This document shows, in pieces, positions 1 through 8,124 of a stretch of 64,000 nucleotides of DNA. The notes under the pieces were generated by a model, which worked only from the letters and a program-made list of their open reading frames with translations, ran no database searches and had not been told where the DNA came from. This DNA is from Microbulbifer flavimaris (GTDB lineage: Bacteria; Pseudomonadota; Gammaproteobacteria; Pseudomonadales; Cellvibrionaceae): NCBI RefSeq assembly GCF_001641755.2, contig NZ_LRFG02000001.1:744001-808000 (forward strand), written 5' to 3'. The position numbers and the translations under genes are program-made. Each line of letters starts with the position of its first letter. Position 1 is the stretch's first letter.

Positions 1-278
1 TCCGTATCAGCGGCGAGCGCGTAGTGCTGGACTGTTGCCGCGGAAGCCGCCAGGAAAGCTTCTACCACCGGGAGTTCGCCCGCGACAGCCTGTCTGTATT
101 GGTCCGGATGGGAAGCAGTGCCACTGAGCCCGCTTCGGTCAGTTTTTCGGGCCCGGAGGGTTGCCTCGAAATCGGGGAGTTTCTCACTGATGGTGAGCGT
201 GCAGCACTGGTGCAGAAATTGAGCGACTGCGGCATTTTTGCGCGGCGCGAATCCCGCTACCGCGTTCAGGACTTCTAG
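1..278 (+). CDS. DUF2244 family protein, C-terminal part (5' truncated by window edge)
   Basis: The reading frame is open from base 3 to a TAG stop at 276-278, so the gene begins outside the window and the GTG at 24 is not its start. The visible ~91 residues contain an 'EIGEFLTDGERAALVQKL' stretch, which matches the conserved end of DUF2244 proteins (E-I-G-x-F-L, then E-R and a final helix). Members usually have two N-terminal membrane helices followed by a small soluble domain; only the soluble end is visible. Their function is not known to me, though they often sit near respiratory oxidase genes. The next gene, bcp, starts 134 bp downstream behind its own leader. The family call rests on this short motif. 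Confidence 0.6.
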   Translation, partial: RISGERVVLDCCRGSRQESFYHREFARDSLSVLVRMGSSATEPASVSFSGPEGCLEIGEFLTDGERAALVQKLSDCGIFARRESRYRVQDF

Positions 279-412
279 GTTTTAAGACCTCCGGGTATAA
301 GGCCGCGGGGAGTGGCCGGACTTCGCTATAATGCCGCGCTGCATCCAGAGCACGACAATCATTGCCCGGTTAACATCCGGCATGGCAGTTTCATTTTTGA
401 TAGGGGGTATCC

Positions 413-889
413 ATGGCATTTCCGAAAATCGGTAATCTCGCTCCGGCCTTTACGCTGACAAACCAGGATGGCGAAAAAGTCGCCCTGAAAGACTTCCGGG
501 GTAGCAAAAACGTGGTGCTGTATTTTTATCCGAAGGCGCTTACCCCGGGGTGTACCACCCAGGCCTGCGGGATTCGGGACACAGCCAGCGAGTTCTCTGA
601 CCTGGACACCGTAGTGCTCGGCGTGAGCCCGGACCCCGAGGCCAAGCTGCAGAAGTTTATCGAGAAGCACGAACTGAACTTCGACCTCTTGTCGGACGAG
701 GATCACAAGATTGCCGACAAGTATGGCTGCTGGGGCCTGAAGAAATTCATGGGCAAGGAGTACATGGGGCTGATCCGCACCACTTTCATCATCGACAAGG
801 GCGGTCGCCTCCAGCATGTCATGGCCAAGGTCAAGACGAAGACCCACCACGATGACGTGCTGAACTGGATCCGCGAGAACCTGTCCTGA
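413..889 (+). CDS. bcp: Thioredoxin-dependent peroxiredoxin Bcp (PrxQ type)
   Basis: 158-residue cytoplasmic peroxiredoxin that reduces hydrogen peroxide and organic hydroperoxides with thioredoxin as donor. The AhpC/TSA fold covers nearly the whole chain. The peroxidatic cysteine is C47 in 'TPGCTTQACG', and C52, five residues later, is the resolving cysteine typical of the Bcp/PrxQ branch. Length matches E. coli Bcp (156). The ATG at 413 follows a GGGGG-rich Shine-Dalgarno (gatagggggtatcc). The gene stands alone, with a GC-rich hairpin just after the stop. The thioredoxin reductase it depends on, trxB, lies far away at 49 kb. Confidence 0.95.
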   Translation: MAFPKIGNLAPAFTLTNQDGEKVALKDFRGSKNVVLYFYPKALTPGCTTQACGIRDTASEFSDLDTVVLGVSPDPEAKLQKFIEKHELNFDLLSDEDHKIADKYGCWGLKKFMGKEYMGLIRTTFIIDKGGRLQHVMAKVKTKTHHDDVLNWIRENLS

Positions 890-907
890 GGCGGATTTTT
901 CTCATCT

Positions 908-933
908 GCGGCCCGCCCGGGCCGCTCCTTCTT
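908..933 (+). terminator. Putative terminator after bcp
   Basis: Seven-bp perfect stem (908-914 with 919-925, GCGGCCC/GGGCCGC, 4-nt loop) followed by a pyrimidine tract TCCTTCTT. The U-run is interrupted, so strength is uncertain. Confidence 0.45.
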
Positions 934-1002
934 AATCTACCGCGGTCTTTTGGCGCAAAACTCCCTCTCCTGACAAAAGCCAAAAAAAATTGCTGTCGCT
1001 CC

Positions 1003-1029
1003 TTGCATTCTCAAATCTTGGTCTATACT
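1003..1029 (+). promoter_or_regulatory. Candidate sigma70 promoter
   Basis: TTGCAT (1003-1008) and a near-consensus TATACT (1024-1029). The 15-bp spacer is short. It would drive the small ORF at 1056 and perhaps the AraC-type gene at 1273. Confidence 0.25.
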
Positions 1030-1055
1030 CGGTGTTGTGAAGGAAAGGTGCGCCG

Positions 1056-1178
1056 ATGCAGAGTTGTATCCTACGGGACGTGTTCGGCGTGGTTTGTTCG
1101 AAAACTGTACAGCTCTGTAGCAATGATTCTTTGTCGGTTCTCGGTGTATCCCGGCACCCGGGTAGTAGCCCGCTCTAA
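1056..1178 (+). CDS. Possible 40-residue small protein, unknown function
   Basis: ATG at 1056 is preceded by AAGGAAAGG at good spacing and lies 27 nt after a TATACT box. The product would start MQSCILRDVFGVVC and contain four cysteines (positions 4, 14, 21 and one S/T-rich flank), with no clear membrane segment. It ends 94 bp before the AraC-type gene. It is supported only by its start signals. It could be a leader peptide or a chance ORF, and I recognise no family. Confidence 0.2.
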   Translation: MQSCILRDVFGVVCSKTVQLCSNDSLSVLGVSRHPGSSPL

Positions 1179-1272
1179 CAAGAAGTAATCGGGGCAGGTT
1201 GAGGAATAGGGGTTCGCAGGAAGCGGACACAGAATAACAACTGCGGCTCACGGAACTTGAAAGGAGCAGCTC

Positions 1273-1719
1273 ATGAACCAGATTCAGCCAGACCAGGACT
1301 CCCTCTCGGAAGACAAGCCTCTCCAGCAGGCGAGATTGTCAGGGGACCCCAACATTCTCGATCAATTGCTTGCGCCACCGGAAGCTACCAGCTTCGGTAT
1401 CGCCGCGCGAGTGATTGACGTACTGGAGCAACGGATCGGCAAGGCCTCACTGGCGATTCGTCCGGTGGCGTCAGACCTCAGTATGTCCACGCGAACCCTG
1501 CAGCGCCGGCTGCAAGAGCATAACCTGAGCTTTGCGTCCCTGCGGGACCATGTGCGCTTCCGTCACGCGGTGCATTTCCTCAAGGACACTGCACTCAGCG
1601 TTGACGGTATCTCGCGCATCCTGGACTTCTCAGACCGCACCAGCTTTACCAGTGCATTCAAGCGCTGGACAGGCATGTCGCCCACCGGCTACCGCCGTCA
1701 GGTGCGTCAGCGCTTTTAA
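1273..1719 (+). CDS. AraC-family transcriptional regulator, DNA-binding domain only
   Basis: 148 residues. About 40 residues of acidic, low-complexity N-terminus precede a complete AraC/XylS double helix-turn-helix (roughly 45-145). The first HTH is around 'VASDLSMSTRTLQRRL' and the second around 'GISRILDFSDRTSFTSAFKRWTGMSPTGYRR', with the usual family signature. The ~150-residue sensing domain of most AraC proteins is absent, so the protein is either constitutive or regulated by abundance. A canonical AAAGGAG ribosome site sits before the ATG. No target is evident; the nearest genes are bcp upstream and yajC downstream. Confidence 0.85.
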   Translation: MNQIQPDQDSLSEDKPLQQARLSGDPNILDQLLAPPEATSFGIAARVIDVLEQRIGKASLAIRPVASDLSMSTRTLQRRLQEHNLSFASLRDHVRFRHAVHFLKDTALSVDGISRILDFSDRTSFTSAFKRWTGMSPTGYRRQVRQRF

Positions 1720-1825
1720 GCTGATCGGGGCCGGTCCTGCTGTTCGCCGGCCCCGTAGATTGCCTACGCTCCGCAAACCCGTTAGAGTTGGCTCAATTTT
1801 ATTGGCTGACTCTTTGAGGTTTTGC

Positions 1826-2158
1826 ATGAGCTTTTTCATTCCCGCCGCAGTAGCACAGGAAGCCGCGCCGGCCCCGCAGGGTAACCCCATGGTTACGCTG
1901 ATCATGTTTGCCGGTCTGTTTGCTTTCATGTGGTTTTTTATCATTCGCCCCCAGCGCAAGCGCCAGAAGGAGCACCAGGAATTGGTCAGCGCGCTCAAGA
2001 AGGGCGATGAGGTAGTGATGACCAGCGGAATGTTGGGCCGTATCGAAAAAGTCGACGACGATTACATCGTGCTGGAAGTCGCCGACAATACCCAGCTGCG
2101 TTTCCAGAAGGTGGCGGTGCACGCAATCCTTCCCAAGGGAACCATAAAGAAGATCTGA
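1826..2158 (+). CDS. yajC: Preprotein translocase subunit YajC
   Basis: 110-residue inner-membrane protein of the Sec translocon auxiliary complex (YajC-SecD-SecF-YidC). There is one membrane helix at about residues 21-40 ('MVTLIMFAGLFAFMWFFIIRPQ') followed by the hallmark 'RPQRKRQKEH' and a small cytoplasmic domain ('GDEVVMTSGMLGRI'). ATG 1826 is chosen because translation further upstream overlaps the AraC-type gene, and GAGG lies 8 nt before it. In most gammaproteobacteria yajC lies between tgt and secD; neither is here, so this may be a displaced or second copy. A strong terminator follows. Confidence 0.92.
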   Translation: MSFFIPAAVAQEAAPAPQGNPMVTLIMFAGLFAFMWFFIIRPQRKRQKEHQELVSALKKGDEVVMTSGMLGRIEKVDDDYIVLEVADNTQLRFQKVAVHAILPKGTIKKI

Positions 2159-2194
2159 TCCAGATCAGAGCGACCGGCCTGCCCGGAAGCTGCG

Positions 2195-2219
2195 AAACCC
2201 GGCGAAAGCCGGGTTTTTT
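2195..2219 (+). terminator. Intrinsic terminator after yajC
   Basis: Nine-bp stem AAACCCGGC/GCCGGGTTT with a GAAA tetraloop and a run of six T. Confidence 0.9.
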
Positions 2220-2266
2220 GTTTGGGAAGGAATCAAATAGTGGCTGCAAAAGCATAGGGATTGAAC

Positions 2267-3277
2267 ATGCCAATCGAATACCCTCCACGAATTTCCCTGG
2301 CGAGACTGCCGACCCCGCTACAGCCCCTCGACAGGCTGACCGAAAAATACTCAGCCCCTCATGGCGGCCCCAGGCTGTGGGTGAAGCGGGATGACCTCAC
2401 CGAGTCAGGCATGTCCGGCAACAAATTACGCAAGCTGGAGTTCATCGCCGGTGCCGCCCGAGACCGCGGTTGCGACACTTTGATCACCTGCGGCGGTATT
2501 CAGTCAAACCACTGTCGCACCACGGCACTGGTGGGCGCCAGACTGGGCATGCGAGTACAACTGATTCTGCGCGGTGAGCACAGCGGGGCTGCAGACGGTA
2601 ATCTGCTGGTGGACCAGTTGGCAGGTGCCTCCTGCGGTTTCTATCCCCCGAGGGAATACTTCTCGAGGCAGGCAGAGCTCTTCGAGTACTGGCGCGATTT
2701 TTACGAGCATCGAGGCCACAGGGCTTTGTGCATACCCACCGGCGCCAGTGATGGGCTAGGTATCTGGGGGTATATCGCCGGTGCCGAGGAGTTGCTCGAA
2801 GACTGTCGTGCTCTGGGTTTCGAGCCGGATCAGATCATCTGTGCGACCGGTAGCGGCGGGACGCAGGCCGGGCTCACCCTCGGGTGTCACCTGCTTGGGG
2901 CCCGGTCCCGGGTAACGGGATTTGCTGTGTGCGACAGCGCCGAGTATTTCCAGCAGAAGGTGCGGGAAGACGTTTCCGAATGGAAAGCAGGGCGAGAGGA
3001 TGCCACTGACCCGGGAAAACTGGATGTAACAGTGAATGCGGACTATATCGGGCCGGGCTATGCCATCGCGGATGAAGCGGTATACCGGACAATCGCCGAA
3101 GTCGCCAACCTTGAGGGATTGTTGCTGGATCCGGTGTATACCGGTAAGGCCTTCCACGGCCTGCTGCAAGAGTTGCACGGCGGCCGGTACCAGCATTGCG
3201 AAAACCTGGTATTCGTGCACACGGGCGGGCACTTCGGGCTGTTTCCGCACCGGGAGCACTTCGGATTTCTACAGTGA
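2267..3277 (+). CDS. PLP-dependent D-cysteine desulfhydrase / ACC deaminase family enzyme
   Basis: 336-residue fold-type II PLP enzyme. 'GNKLRKLEF' near residue 52 carries the Schiff-base lysine, and 'CGGIQSNHCRTTA' and 'ATGSGGTQAGL' form the substrate and phosphate-binding loops. The family includes D-cysteine desulfhydrase (D-Cys to pyruvate, sulfide and ammonia) and ACC deaminase (ACC to 2-oxobutyrate and ammonia); sequence alone does not separate them with confidence here. ATG 2267 is preferred over a TTG 6 nt upstream because AGGG sits about 7 nt before it. The gene is preceded by the yajC terminator, so it is its own unit. A hairpin spans its stop codon. Confidence 0.85.
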   Translation: MPIEYPPRISLARLPTPLQPLDRLTEKYSAPHGGPRLWVKRDDLTESGMSGNKLRKLEFIAGAARDRGCDTLITCGGIQSNHCRTTALVGARLGMRVQLILRGEHSGAADGNLLVDQLAGASCGFYPPREYFSRQAELFEYWRDFYEHRGHRALCIPTGASDGLGIWGYIAGAEELLEDCRALGFEPDQIICATGSGGTQAGLTLGCHLLGARSRVTGFAVCDSAEYFQQKVREDVSEWKAGREDATDPGKLDVTVNADYIGPGYAIADEAVYRTIAEVANLEGLLLDPVYTGKAFHGLLQELHGGRYQHCENLVFVHTGGHFGLFPHREHFGFLQ

Positions 3278-3293
3278 GTCTATGCCTCACTGT
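3271..3293 (+). terminator. Hairpin spanning the stop of the PLP enzyme gene
   Basis: Eight-bp perfect inverted repeat ACAGTGAG/CTCACTGT with a 7-nt loop, overlapping the TGA. It is followed by TATAAAG rather than a U-run, so termination is weakly supported. Confidence 0.3.
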
Positions 3294-3376
3294 TATAAAG
3301 AACGGTAAACTGCTAATCTGCGCGGCAAAATTGACAGATTTTTCTGTGCACAAAACAAGCAAAATGAATAAGAGTA

Positions 3377-5047
3377 GTGGGGGTCAGCTTGGAATCCTTT
3401 AATAATATCCTCTTGTCCCTGGATGGGATGCTTGGCTCAGCGCCATGGTTTCCCTATGTGCTACTGGGTGTAGGCTTTTTCTTCACCCTGTATCTGGGCT
3501 TCCCGCAGCTGCGGTACTTCGGCCATGCGATCAAGATCCTACAGGGCAAGTACGACAAACCCGGTGATCCCGGTGATACCTCCCACTTCCAGGCACTGTC
3601 CACCGCACTTTCGGGCACTGTCGGTACCGGTAATATTGGTGGCGTTGGCCTGGCAATCTTTCTCGGGGGACCGGCTGCGCTCTTCTGGATGTGGGTGACA
3701 GCCTTCCTCGGCATGACCACCAAATTCGTGGAAGTGACACTCTCCCACAAATACCGTATCAAGGCCGCTGACGGTTACTATGCGGGTGGCCCCATGTTTT
3801 ATATGGAGCGCAGGCTGAACATGAAGTGGTTGGCCATCCTGTTTGCCATCGCCACTGTGATCAGCTCTTTCGGCACCGGCAGCCTGCCACAGGTGAACAA
3901 TATCGCCCAGGCGATGCACGATACGTTCGGTCTCAACAAGGCGCTCACCGGCGGGGTGCTGGCCGTGTTGCTCGGTATGGTGATCATTGGCGGCATTACC
4001 CGCATTGCCAAGGTCACCTCCACCATTGTGCCGGTCATGGCGGTGCTCTATATCATCGGGGCACTGGCGGTCATCATTTATAACTACCAGAATATTGTAC
4101 CTTCGTTCCTTGCCGTATTCCGCGATGCCTTCAATGGCTCTGCTGCGGTGGGCGGCTTCCTTGGTGCCAGTTTCGCCTATGCCTTCAACCGAGGGGTAAA
4201 CCGGGGTCTGTTCTCCAACGAAGCAGGGCAGGGCTCAGCCCCGATTGCGCACGCCTCGGCCCGGGCAGATGAGCCGGTCTCGGAGGGCATGGTCTCCCTG
4301 CTGGAACCGTTCATCGACACCATCATCATCTGTACTCTCACTGGTCTGGTGATCCTCTCTTCCGGTGTCTGGACTGAAAAGCACATGAACCGGTTCGAGC
4401 GCGCGGACATGATCGCGGTAGCCGGCACTTATACCGATGAAAATAAGGAGCATGTCCAGGACCTGTTCCACTTCCTGAGTAATGGCGAGAGCAAGGTGGA
4501 GGCGTTCAGTGGCTCCGTGGTGGTTGCCGACGGACGCGCCTTGAACGAGGGGGAATTCACCCTGATCAACGCCCGCTCCATTGCCGAGGACGTGGAGTAC
4601 CGCGTGGCGGATGACAGTTTCAGTGGTGTGTTGACCGTTATCGATGGCCGCTTCGTCAACGAGAATGTAGAGATCTGGGGTAACTCCCTAGTGCACTCTG
4701 TGGCGCTGACCAATGTTGCCTTCCAGCGCGGCTTCTTCGGCGAGTATGGCAGCCTGATCGTGACCCTGGGCATCCTGTTGTTTGCCTTCTCCACTGCCAT
4801 TGCCTGGTCCTACTATGGCGACCGTTCAATGATCTACCTGTTCGGGCCAAAGGCTGTAATGCCGTACCGACTGGTTTACGTGCTGGCCTTTTTCTGGGCG
4901 GCGATCGAGGACACCACCATTATCTGGAACCTGTCCGCGGTTGCGATCGTGATCATGACGCTACCGAACCTTTTCGGTATCACCATCCTGGCGCGGGAAA
5001 TGAAGGACACAGTAAAGGATTACTGGAAAGATCCTAGTCACAAGTAG
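3377..5047 (+). CDS. AGCS-family sodium:alanine/glycine symporter with extra loop domain
   Basis: Polytopic inner-membrane transporter of the alanine or glycine:cation symporter (AGCS/AlsT) family. Hallmarks are '[19 protein letters not shown]', the '[23 protein letters not shown]' signature and '[14 protein letters not shown]'. At 556 residues it is about 70-100 longer than typical members; the surplus is a hydrophilic segment encoded at about 4381-4695, between the 'SGVWTEK' helix and '[10 protein letters not shown]'. GTG 3377 is the longest start; TTG 3389 behind GGGGG may be the true one, giving [10 protein letters not shown] perfect TTGACA at 3331 lacks a convincing -10. It converges with the synthetase gene on a shared terminator. 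Confidence 0.92.
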   Translation: MGVSLESFNNILLSLDGMLGSAPWFPYVLLGVGFFFTLYLGFPQLRYFGHAIKILQGKYDKPGDPGDTSHFQALSTALSGTVGTGNIGGVGLAIFLGGPAALFWMWVTAFLGMTTKFVEVTLSHKYRIKAADGYYAGGPMFYMERRLNMKWLAILFAIATVISSFGTGSLPQVNNIAQAMHDTFGLNKALTGGVLAVLLGMVIIGGITRIAKVTSTIVPVMAVLYIIGALAVIIYNYQNIVPSFLAVFRDAFNGSAAVGGFLGASFAYAFNRGVNRGLFSNEAGQGSAPIAHASARADEPVSEGMVSLLEPFIDTIIICTLTGLVILSSGVWTEKHMNRFERADMIAVAGTYTDENKEHVQDLFHFLSNGESKVEAFSGSVVVADGRALNEGEFTLINARSIAEDVEYRVADDSFSGVLTVIDGRFVNENVEIWGNSLVHSVALTNVAFQRGFFGEYGSLIVTLGILLFAFSTAIAWSYYGDRSMIYLFGPKAVMPYRLVYVLAFFWAAIEDTTIIWNLSAVAIVIMTLPNLFGITILAREMKDTVKDYWKDPSHK

Positions 5048-5126
5048 AGTGCGCGGGCCGGAGGTTGTTCTCCGGCCCGGTGTCCCGGTCGTGTCAGTCA
5101 GGCAGTGACACCGCGACCCGGCAAAT

Positions 5127-5160
5127 ACCAAAAAGGCGGCCTCATGGCCGCCTTTTTGGT
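5127..5160. terminator. Bidirectional intrinsic terminator
   Basis: Perfect 15-bp stem (5127-5141 with 5146-5160) around a TCAT loop, with A5 on one side and T5 on the other. It serves both the symporter gene (+) and the synthetase gene (-). Confidence 0.92.
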
Positions 5161-5183
5161 TCGTGACAAATGGGGTGTCGCGA

Positions 5184-6518
5184 TTACACGTTCAGAAGCA
5201 GGTATTCCCGCTCCCACGAGCTGATCACGCGATTGAACTCCTCGTATTCGTCGCGCTTGATGGCACTCCAGGCGCGCACGAACTTCTCGCCGAACATCTC
5301 TTCTGCCTCCTTGCACTCCAGCAGGAGACTTAACGCATGTTCCTGCGTGCGGGGCAGGCTGATGGGCTCTGATGAGCAATCACCCTGGTAGGGTGGGGTG
5401 GGCTCGATTTCATTGACCATACCCAGGTAGCCACAGGCGAGTGAGGTCGCGATCGCCAGATAGGGGTTGCAGTCCGCACCCGGGAAGCGGTTTTCAAGTC
5501 GCTTCGCCTGTGGCGAACTGTCGGGTACGCGGAGTCCGGTAGTCCGGTTGTCGTAGCCCCAGTGGAGGCTGGTCGGAGCAGCAATCTCTGGTGTGAAGCG
5601 GCGATAGGAGTTCACGTTGGGGGCAAAAAAGCTGATGAACCCGGGTGTGTACCTCTGCATCCCGCCGATAAAGTGCATAAAGCGCTGGTTTTCACGGCCC
5701 TCATCATCCACGAAGATGTTCTTGCCGGTCTTGCTGTCCACGACGCTCTGGTGAATGTGCAGGGCGCTGCCCGGCTCCTCTTCCATGGGCTTGGCCATGA
5801 AGGTGGCGTAAATGCCATGGCGCAGGGCTGTCTCGCGAACGGTGCGCTTGAAGGTAAACACTTGGTCCGCAAGTTTCAGCGGATCACCATGCAGAAAGTT
5901 GATCTCCATCTGCGCGGTTCCGGACTCGTGGATGAGAGTGTCTACATCGAGGCCCTGGGCTTCAGAGAAGTCGTACATGTCCTCGATAATCGGCTCGTAC
6001 TCATTGGCCGCATCGATGCTGTAAGACTGTCGTGTCTTCTCCGTGCGACCGGAGCGGCCTACTGGCGCTGACAGTTTTTCGTCGGGATCCAGGTTCCGCT
6101 TGACCAGGTAGAACTCCACCTCGGGCGCCACGATAGGCTTCCAGCCCATCGCTTCGTATTTTGCCAATACGAATTTCAGGATGTTGCGAGTGCTGATGGG
6201 GTGGGGCTGGCCATCCCGGGTGTAGCAATCGTGAATGATCTGGGCGGTGGGCTCATTGGCCCACGGGTTCAGGCGCACAGCGTCGGGGTCCGGAACCAGG
6301 AGCATATCGGTATCAGCCGGATCCACCAGTTCATTGTGCTCGTCGACATAGTCGCCGGTCACGGTCTGAACCAGAATGCTCTCGGGCAGCCGGCTGTCTT
6401 GGGTGAGGAACTTGTCCGTCGGGGTAAATTTGCCCCTGGCATTGCCGGACATGTCGGGCACCAGGCACTCCACCTCAGAGATGTCGTGTTCTGCGAGCCA
6501 CTTTGTAATCTTGTCCAT
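5184..6518 (-). CDS. Glutamine synthetase family protein, likely gamma-glutamylpolyamine/amine synthetase (PuuA/SpuI type)
   Basis: 444-residue cytoplasmic ATP-dependent ligase that joins glutamate to an amine. The beta-grasp N-terminus starts 'MDKITKWLAEHDISEVECLVPDMSG'. The catalytic domain carries 'APEVEFYL', 'SGTAQMEINF', 'GSALHIHQS' and 'APNVNSYRR', all GS landmarks. The length, the missing adenylylation-type tail and the partner gene (a gamma-glutamylamine oxidase family protein, divergently transcribed) favour gamma-glutamylputrescine or related amine synthesis over GlnA. ATG 6518 has AAGG at 8 nt; upstream extension has no ribosome site. The promoter faces a 45-bp operator-like dyad. 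PuuC- and PuuD-like later steps are not in the window. Confidence 0.88.
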   Translation of the reverse strand: MDKITKWLAEHDISEVECLVPDMSGNARGKFTPTDKFLTQDSRLPESILVQTVTGDYVDEHNELVDPADTDMLLVPDPDAVRLNPWANEPTAQIIHDCYTRDGQPHPISTRNILKFVLAKYEAMGWKPIVAPEVEFYLVKRNLDPDEKLSAPVGRSGRTEKTRQSYSIDAANEYEPIIEDMYDFSEAQGLDVDTLIHESGTAQMEINFLHGDPLKLADQVFTFKRTVRETALRHGIYATFMAKPMEEEPGSALHIHQSVVDSKTGKNIFVDDEGRENQRFMHFIGGMQRYTPGFISFFAPNVNSYRRFTPEIAAPTSLHWGYDNRTTGLRVPDSSPQAKRLENRFPGADCNPYLAIATSLACGYLGMVNEIEPTPPYQGDCSSEPISLPRTQEHALSLLLECKEAEEMFGEKFVRAWSAIKRDEYEEFNRVISSWEREYLLLNV

Positions 6519-6692
6519 GTTACACCTTGGTCGAAGGATTCCCCCTGCTGGGGTCGTTTTAGTATACGCCCGGATCGGCAGGTCTCGCTGCAGCCAACTA
6601 ACGCAGCTCAGTCTGTCCGTCAACACGACTGGACGCGGATCCGGGAGGCAATTCGGACCATGGGCCTGATTGCGGACTTTGATTATGACAAG

Positions 6693-6737
6693 AAACCGAA
6701 TTATTATTCAATTATAAATTGAATCATTGTTCGGTTT
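6693..6737. promoter_or_regulatory. Large operator-like dyad in the divergent synthetase/oxidase promoter
   Basis: A 45-bp imperfect palindrome, AAACCGAA...TTCGGTTT, with 18 of 21 arm positions complementary. It contains two oppositely oriented copies of an 18-bp motif: TTGAATAATAATTCGGTT on the minus strand (6694-6711) and TTGAATCATTGTTCGGTT on the plus strand (6719-6736). A third copy lies before the TonB-dependent receptor (8140-8157). The core GAAT-N4-ATTC symmetry resembles TetR-family operators, and a TetR gene lies at 10.8 kb. Confidence 0.65.
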
Positions 6738-6776
6738 TTGGGGTGCCCCGGAGCCATACGCAGTTGGAGAAATATG

Positions 6777-8084
6777 ATGAGAAACGAGGGTACTGTCAGC
6801 AAGCTGGTCGGGCATACCGACTCCTACTATGCCGCCAGCGCTAATGTCGCGCCGGTCCATCCGACACTGGATGGCACCGAGGAGGCCGATGTCTGTGTGA
6901 TTGGGGCAGGTTATACCGGGCTGTCCTCGGCATTGCACCTGGCTGAACGAGGCTACAAGGTCGTGGTCCTGGAGGCGGAGCGTGTGGGCTGGGGCGCTTC
7001 CGGTCGCAATGGTGGCCACGTGGGTGTGGGCCAGCGCAAGGGGCAGGAAGACCTGGAAAAGATGCTGGGTTTTGACACTGCCAAACAGCTCTGGGATATG
7101 GGTGTCGAGGCGGTGCAGCTGGTCGAGTCTTTGATCGAGAAGCACAACATCCGCTGCGACCTGAAGCGCGGCATCATGCATCTCGCTGCCAAGCGAAGCC
7201 ACAACAGCGATCTGGAGCAGGAAGTGGAGATGCTCCGCGAGCGCTACGGTTACGACCAGATGCGCTATGTGGGCGAGCAGGAAGCACGCACCCTGGTGGG
7301 CTCAGAGCGCTATTTCGGTGCCCAGATTGATAGTGGTTCACTGCATCTTCACCCCCTCAACTATGCATTGGGTCTCGCCGATGCTGCCGCTGACGCGGGG
7401 GTGCAGTTCTATGAGCACAGTCGTGTAACCAGCTACCGTGGCGGTAACCCCTGCGTTGTGGAGACGGCAAAAGGGCAGGTCAGGGCAACTAACGTGGTGC
7501 TGGCTTGTAACGGTTACCTGGGCAACCTTGAGCCGCGAATGGCCGGCAAGATCATGCCCATCAACAACTTTGTCCTGGCGACAGAGCCGCTATCTGACAG
7601 TCTGGCCGAGGAGCTGATCGCCAACGACCATGCTCTCCAGGATACCCTGTTTGTGATCGACTACTGGAAGCTCTCCGGGGATAACCGGCTGATTTTCGGC
7701 GGCGGGGAAAACTATACAGCCCGATTCCCGCAGGATATTCGCAGCTTCGTGCGCAAGTACATGCTGCGTGTTTACCCGCAGTTGGCGGATACCCGGATTG
7801 ACTACGGATGGGGCGGGACCCTGGCGATTACCCTCAACCGTATGCCGCATCTGGGGCGCCTGGAGCCCAATATTTACTACAGCCAGGGGTACTCGGGGCA
7901 CGGTGTGCCGACGGCCACCTTCGCTGGCAAACTAATTGCAGAAGTGGTGGCGGGCACCGAGGAGCGTTTTGATATACTGGCGCAAATTCCTACACCGACC
8001 TTCCCGGGTGGCACGCTGCTCCGGTGGCCGGGACTGGTAGCGGGGATGCTGTATTACAGCCTGAAGGACAAGCTGGGAGCCTGA
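6777..8084 (+). CDS. FAD-dependent oxidoreductase, likely gamma-glutamylputrescine oxidase (PuuB type)
   Basis: 435-residue DAO-family flavoenzyme expected to oxidise a gamma-glutamylated amine to the aldehyde with release of ammonia and peroxide. The N-terminal Rossmann motif 'VIGAGYTGLSSALHLAERGYKVVVLEAE' places GxGxxG at 43-48; 'GWGASGRNGGHVG' and the C-terminal 'YYSQGYSGHGVPTATFAGKLIAE' are typical of PuuB and related proteins. ATG 6777 is chosen over the adjacent ATG 6774 because GGAG then lies at 7 nt. It is divergent from the synthetase with the dyad between them, so the two are probably co-regulated. The gene ends 166 bp before the receptor gene, which has its own operator copy. Confidence 0.88.
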   Translation: MRNEGTVSKLVGHTDSYYAASANVAPVHPTLDGTEEADVCVIGAGYTGLSSALHLAERGYKVVVLEAERVGWGASGRNGGHVGVGQRKGQEDLEKMLGFDTAKQLWDMGVEAVQLVESLIEKHNIRCDLKRGIMHLAAKRSHNSDLEQEVEMLRERYGYDQMRYVGEQEARTLVGSERYFGAQIDSGSLHLHPLNYALGLADAAADAGVQFYEHSRVTSYRGGNPCVVETAKGQVRATNVVLACNGYLGNLEPRMAGKIMPINNFVLATEPLSDSLAEELIANDHALQDTLFVIDYWKLSGDNRLIFGGGENYTARFPQDIRSFVRKYMLRVYPQLADTRIDYGWGGTLAITLNRMPHLGRLEPNIYYSQGYSGHGVPTATFAGKLIAEVVAGTEERFDILAQIPTPTFPGGTLLRWPGLVAGMLYYSLKDKLGA

Positions 8085-8124
8085 AACGGCCCAGCTTTGG
8101 GTGTCGGAGCGAAAGAATCCACGG

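Larger units (their letters stand above)
890..1272. other. Intergenic region between bcp and the AraC-type gene
   Basis: 383 bp holding the bcp terminator-like hairpin, a candidate promoter (TTGCAT at 1003, TATACT at 1024) and a 40-codon ORF (1056-1178). A strong Shine-Dalgarno (AAAGGAGCAG, 1260-1269) belongs to the next gene. Several overlapping ORFs on both strands have no ribosome site and look like chance. Confidence 0.5.

Noticed and set aside
24..278. GTG at 24 as the start of the first gene
   Set aside because: The frame continues open to the window edge with family-like residues, so the gene is truncated.
3331..3336. Perfect TTGACA upstream of the AGCS symporter
   Set aside because: No acceptable -10 at 16-18 bp; kept only as a remark.
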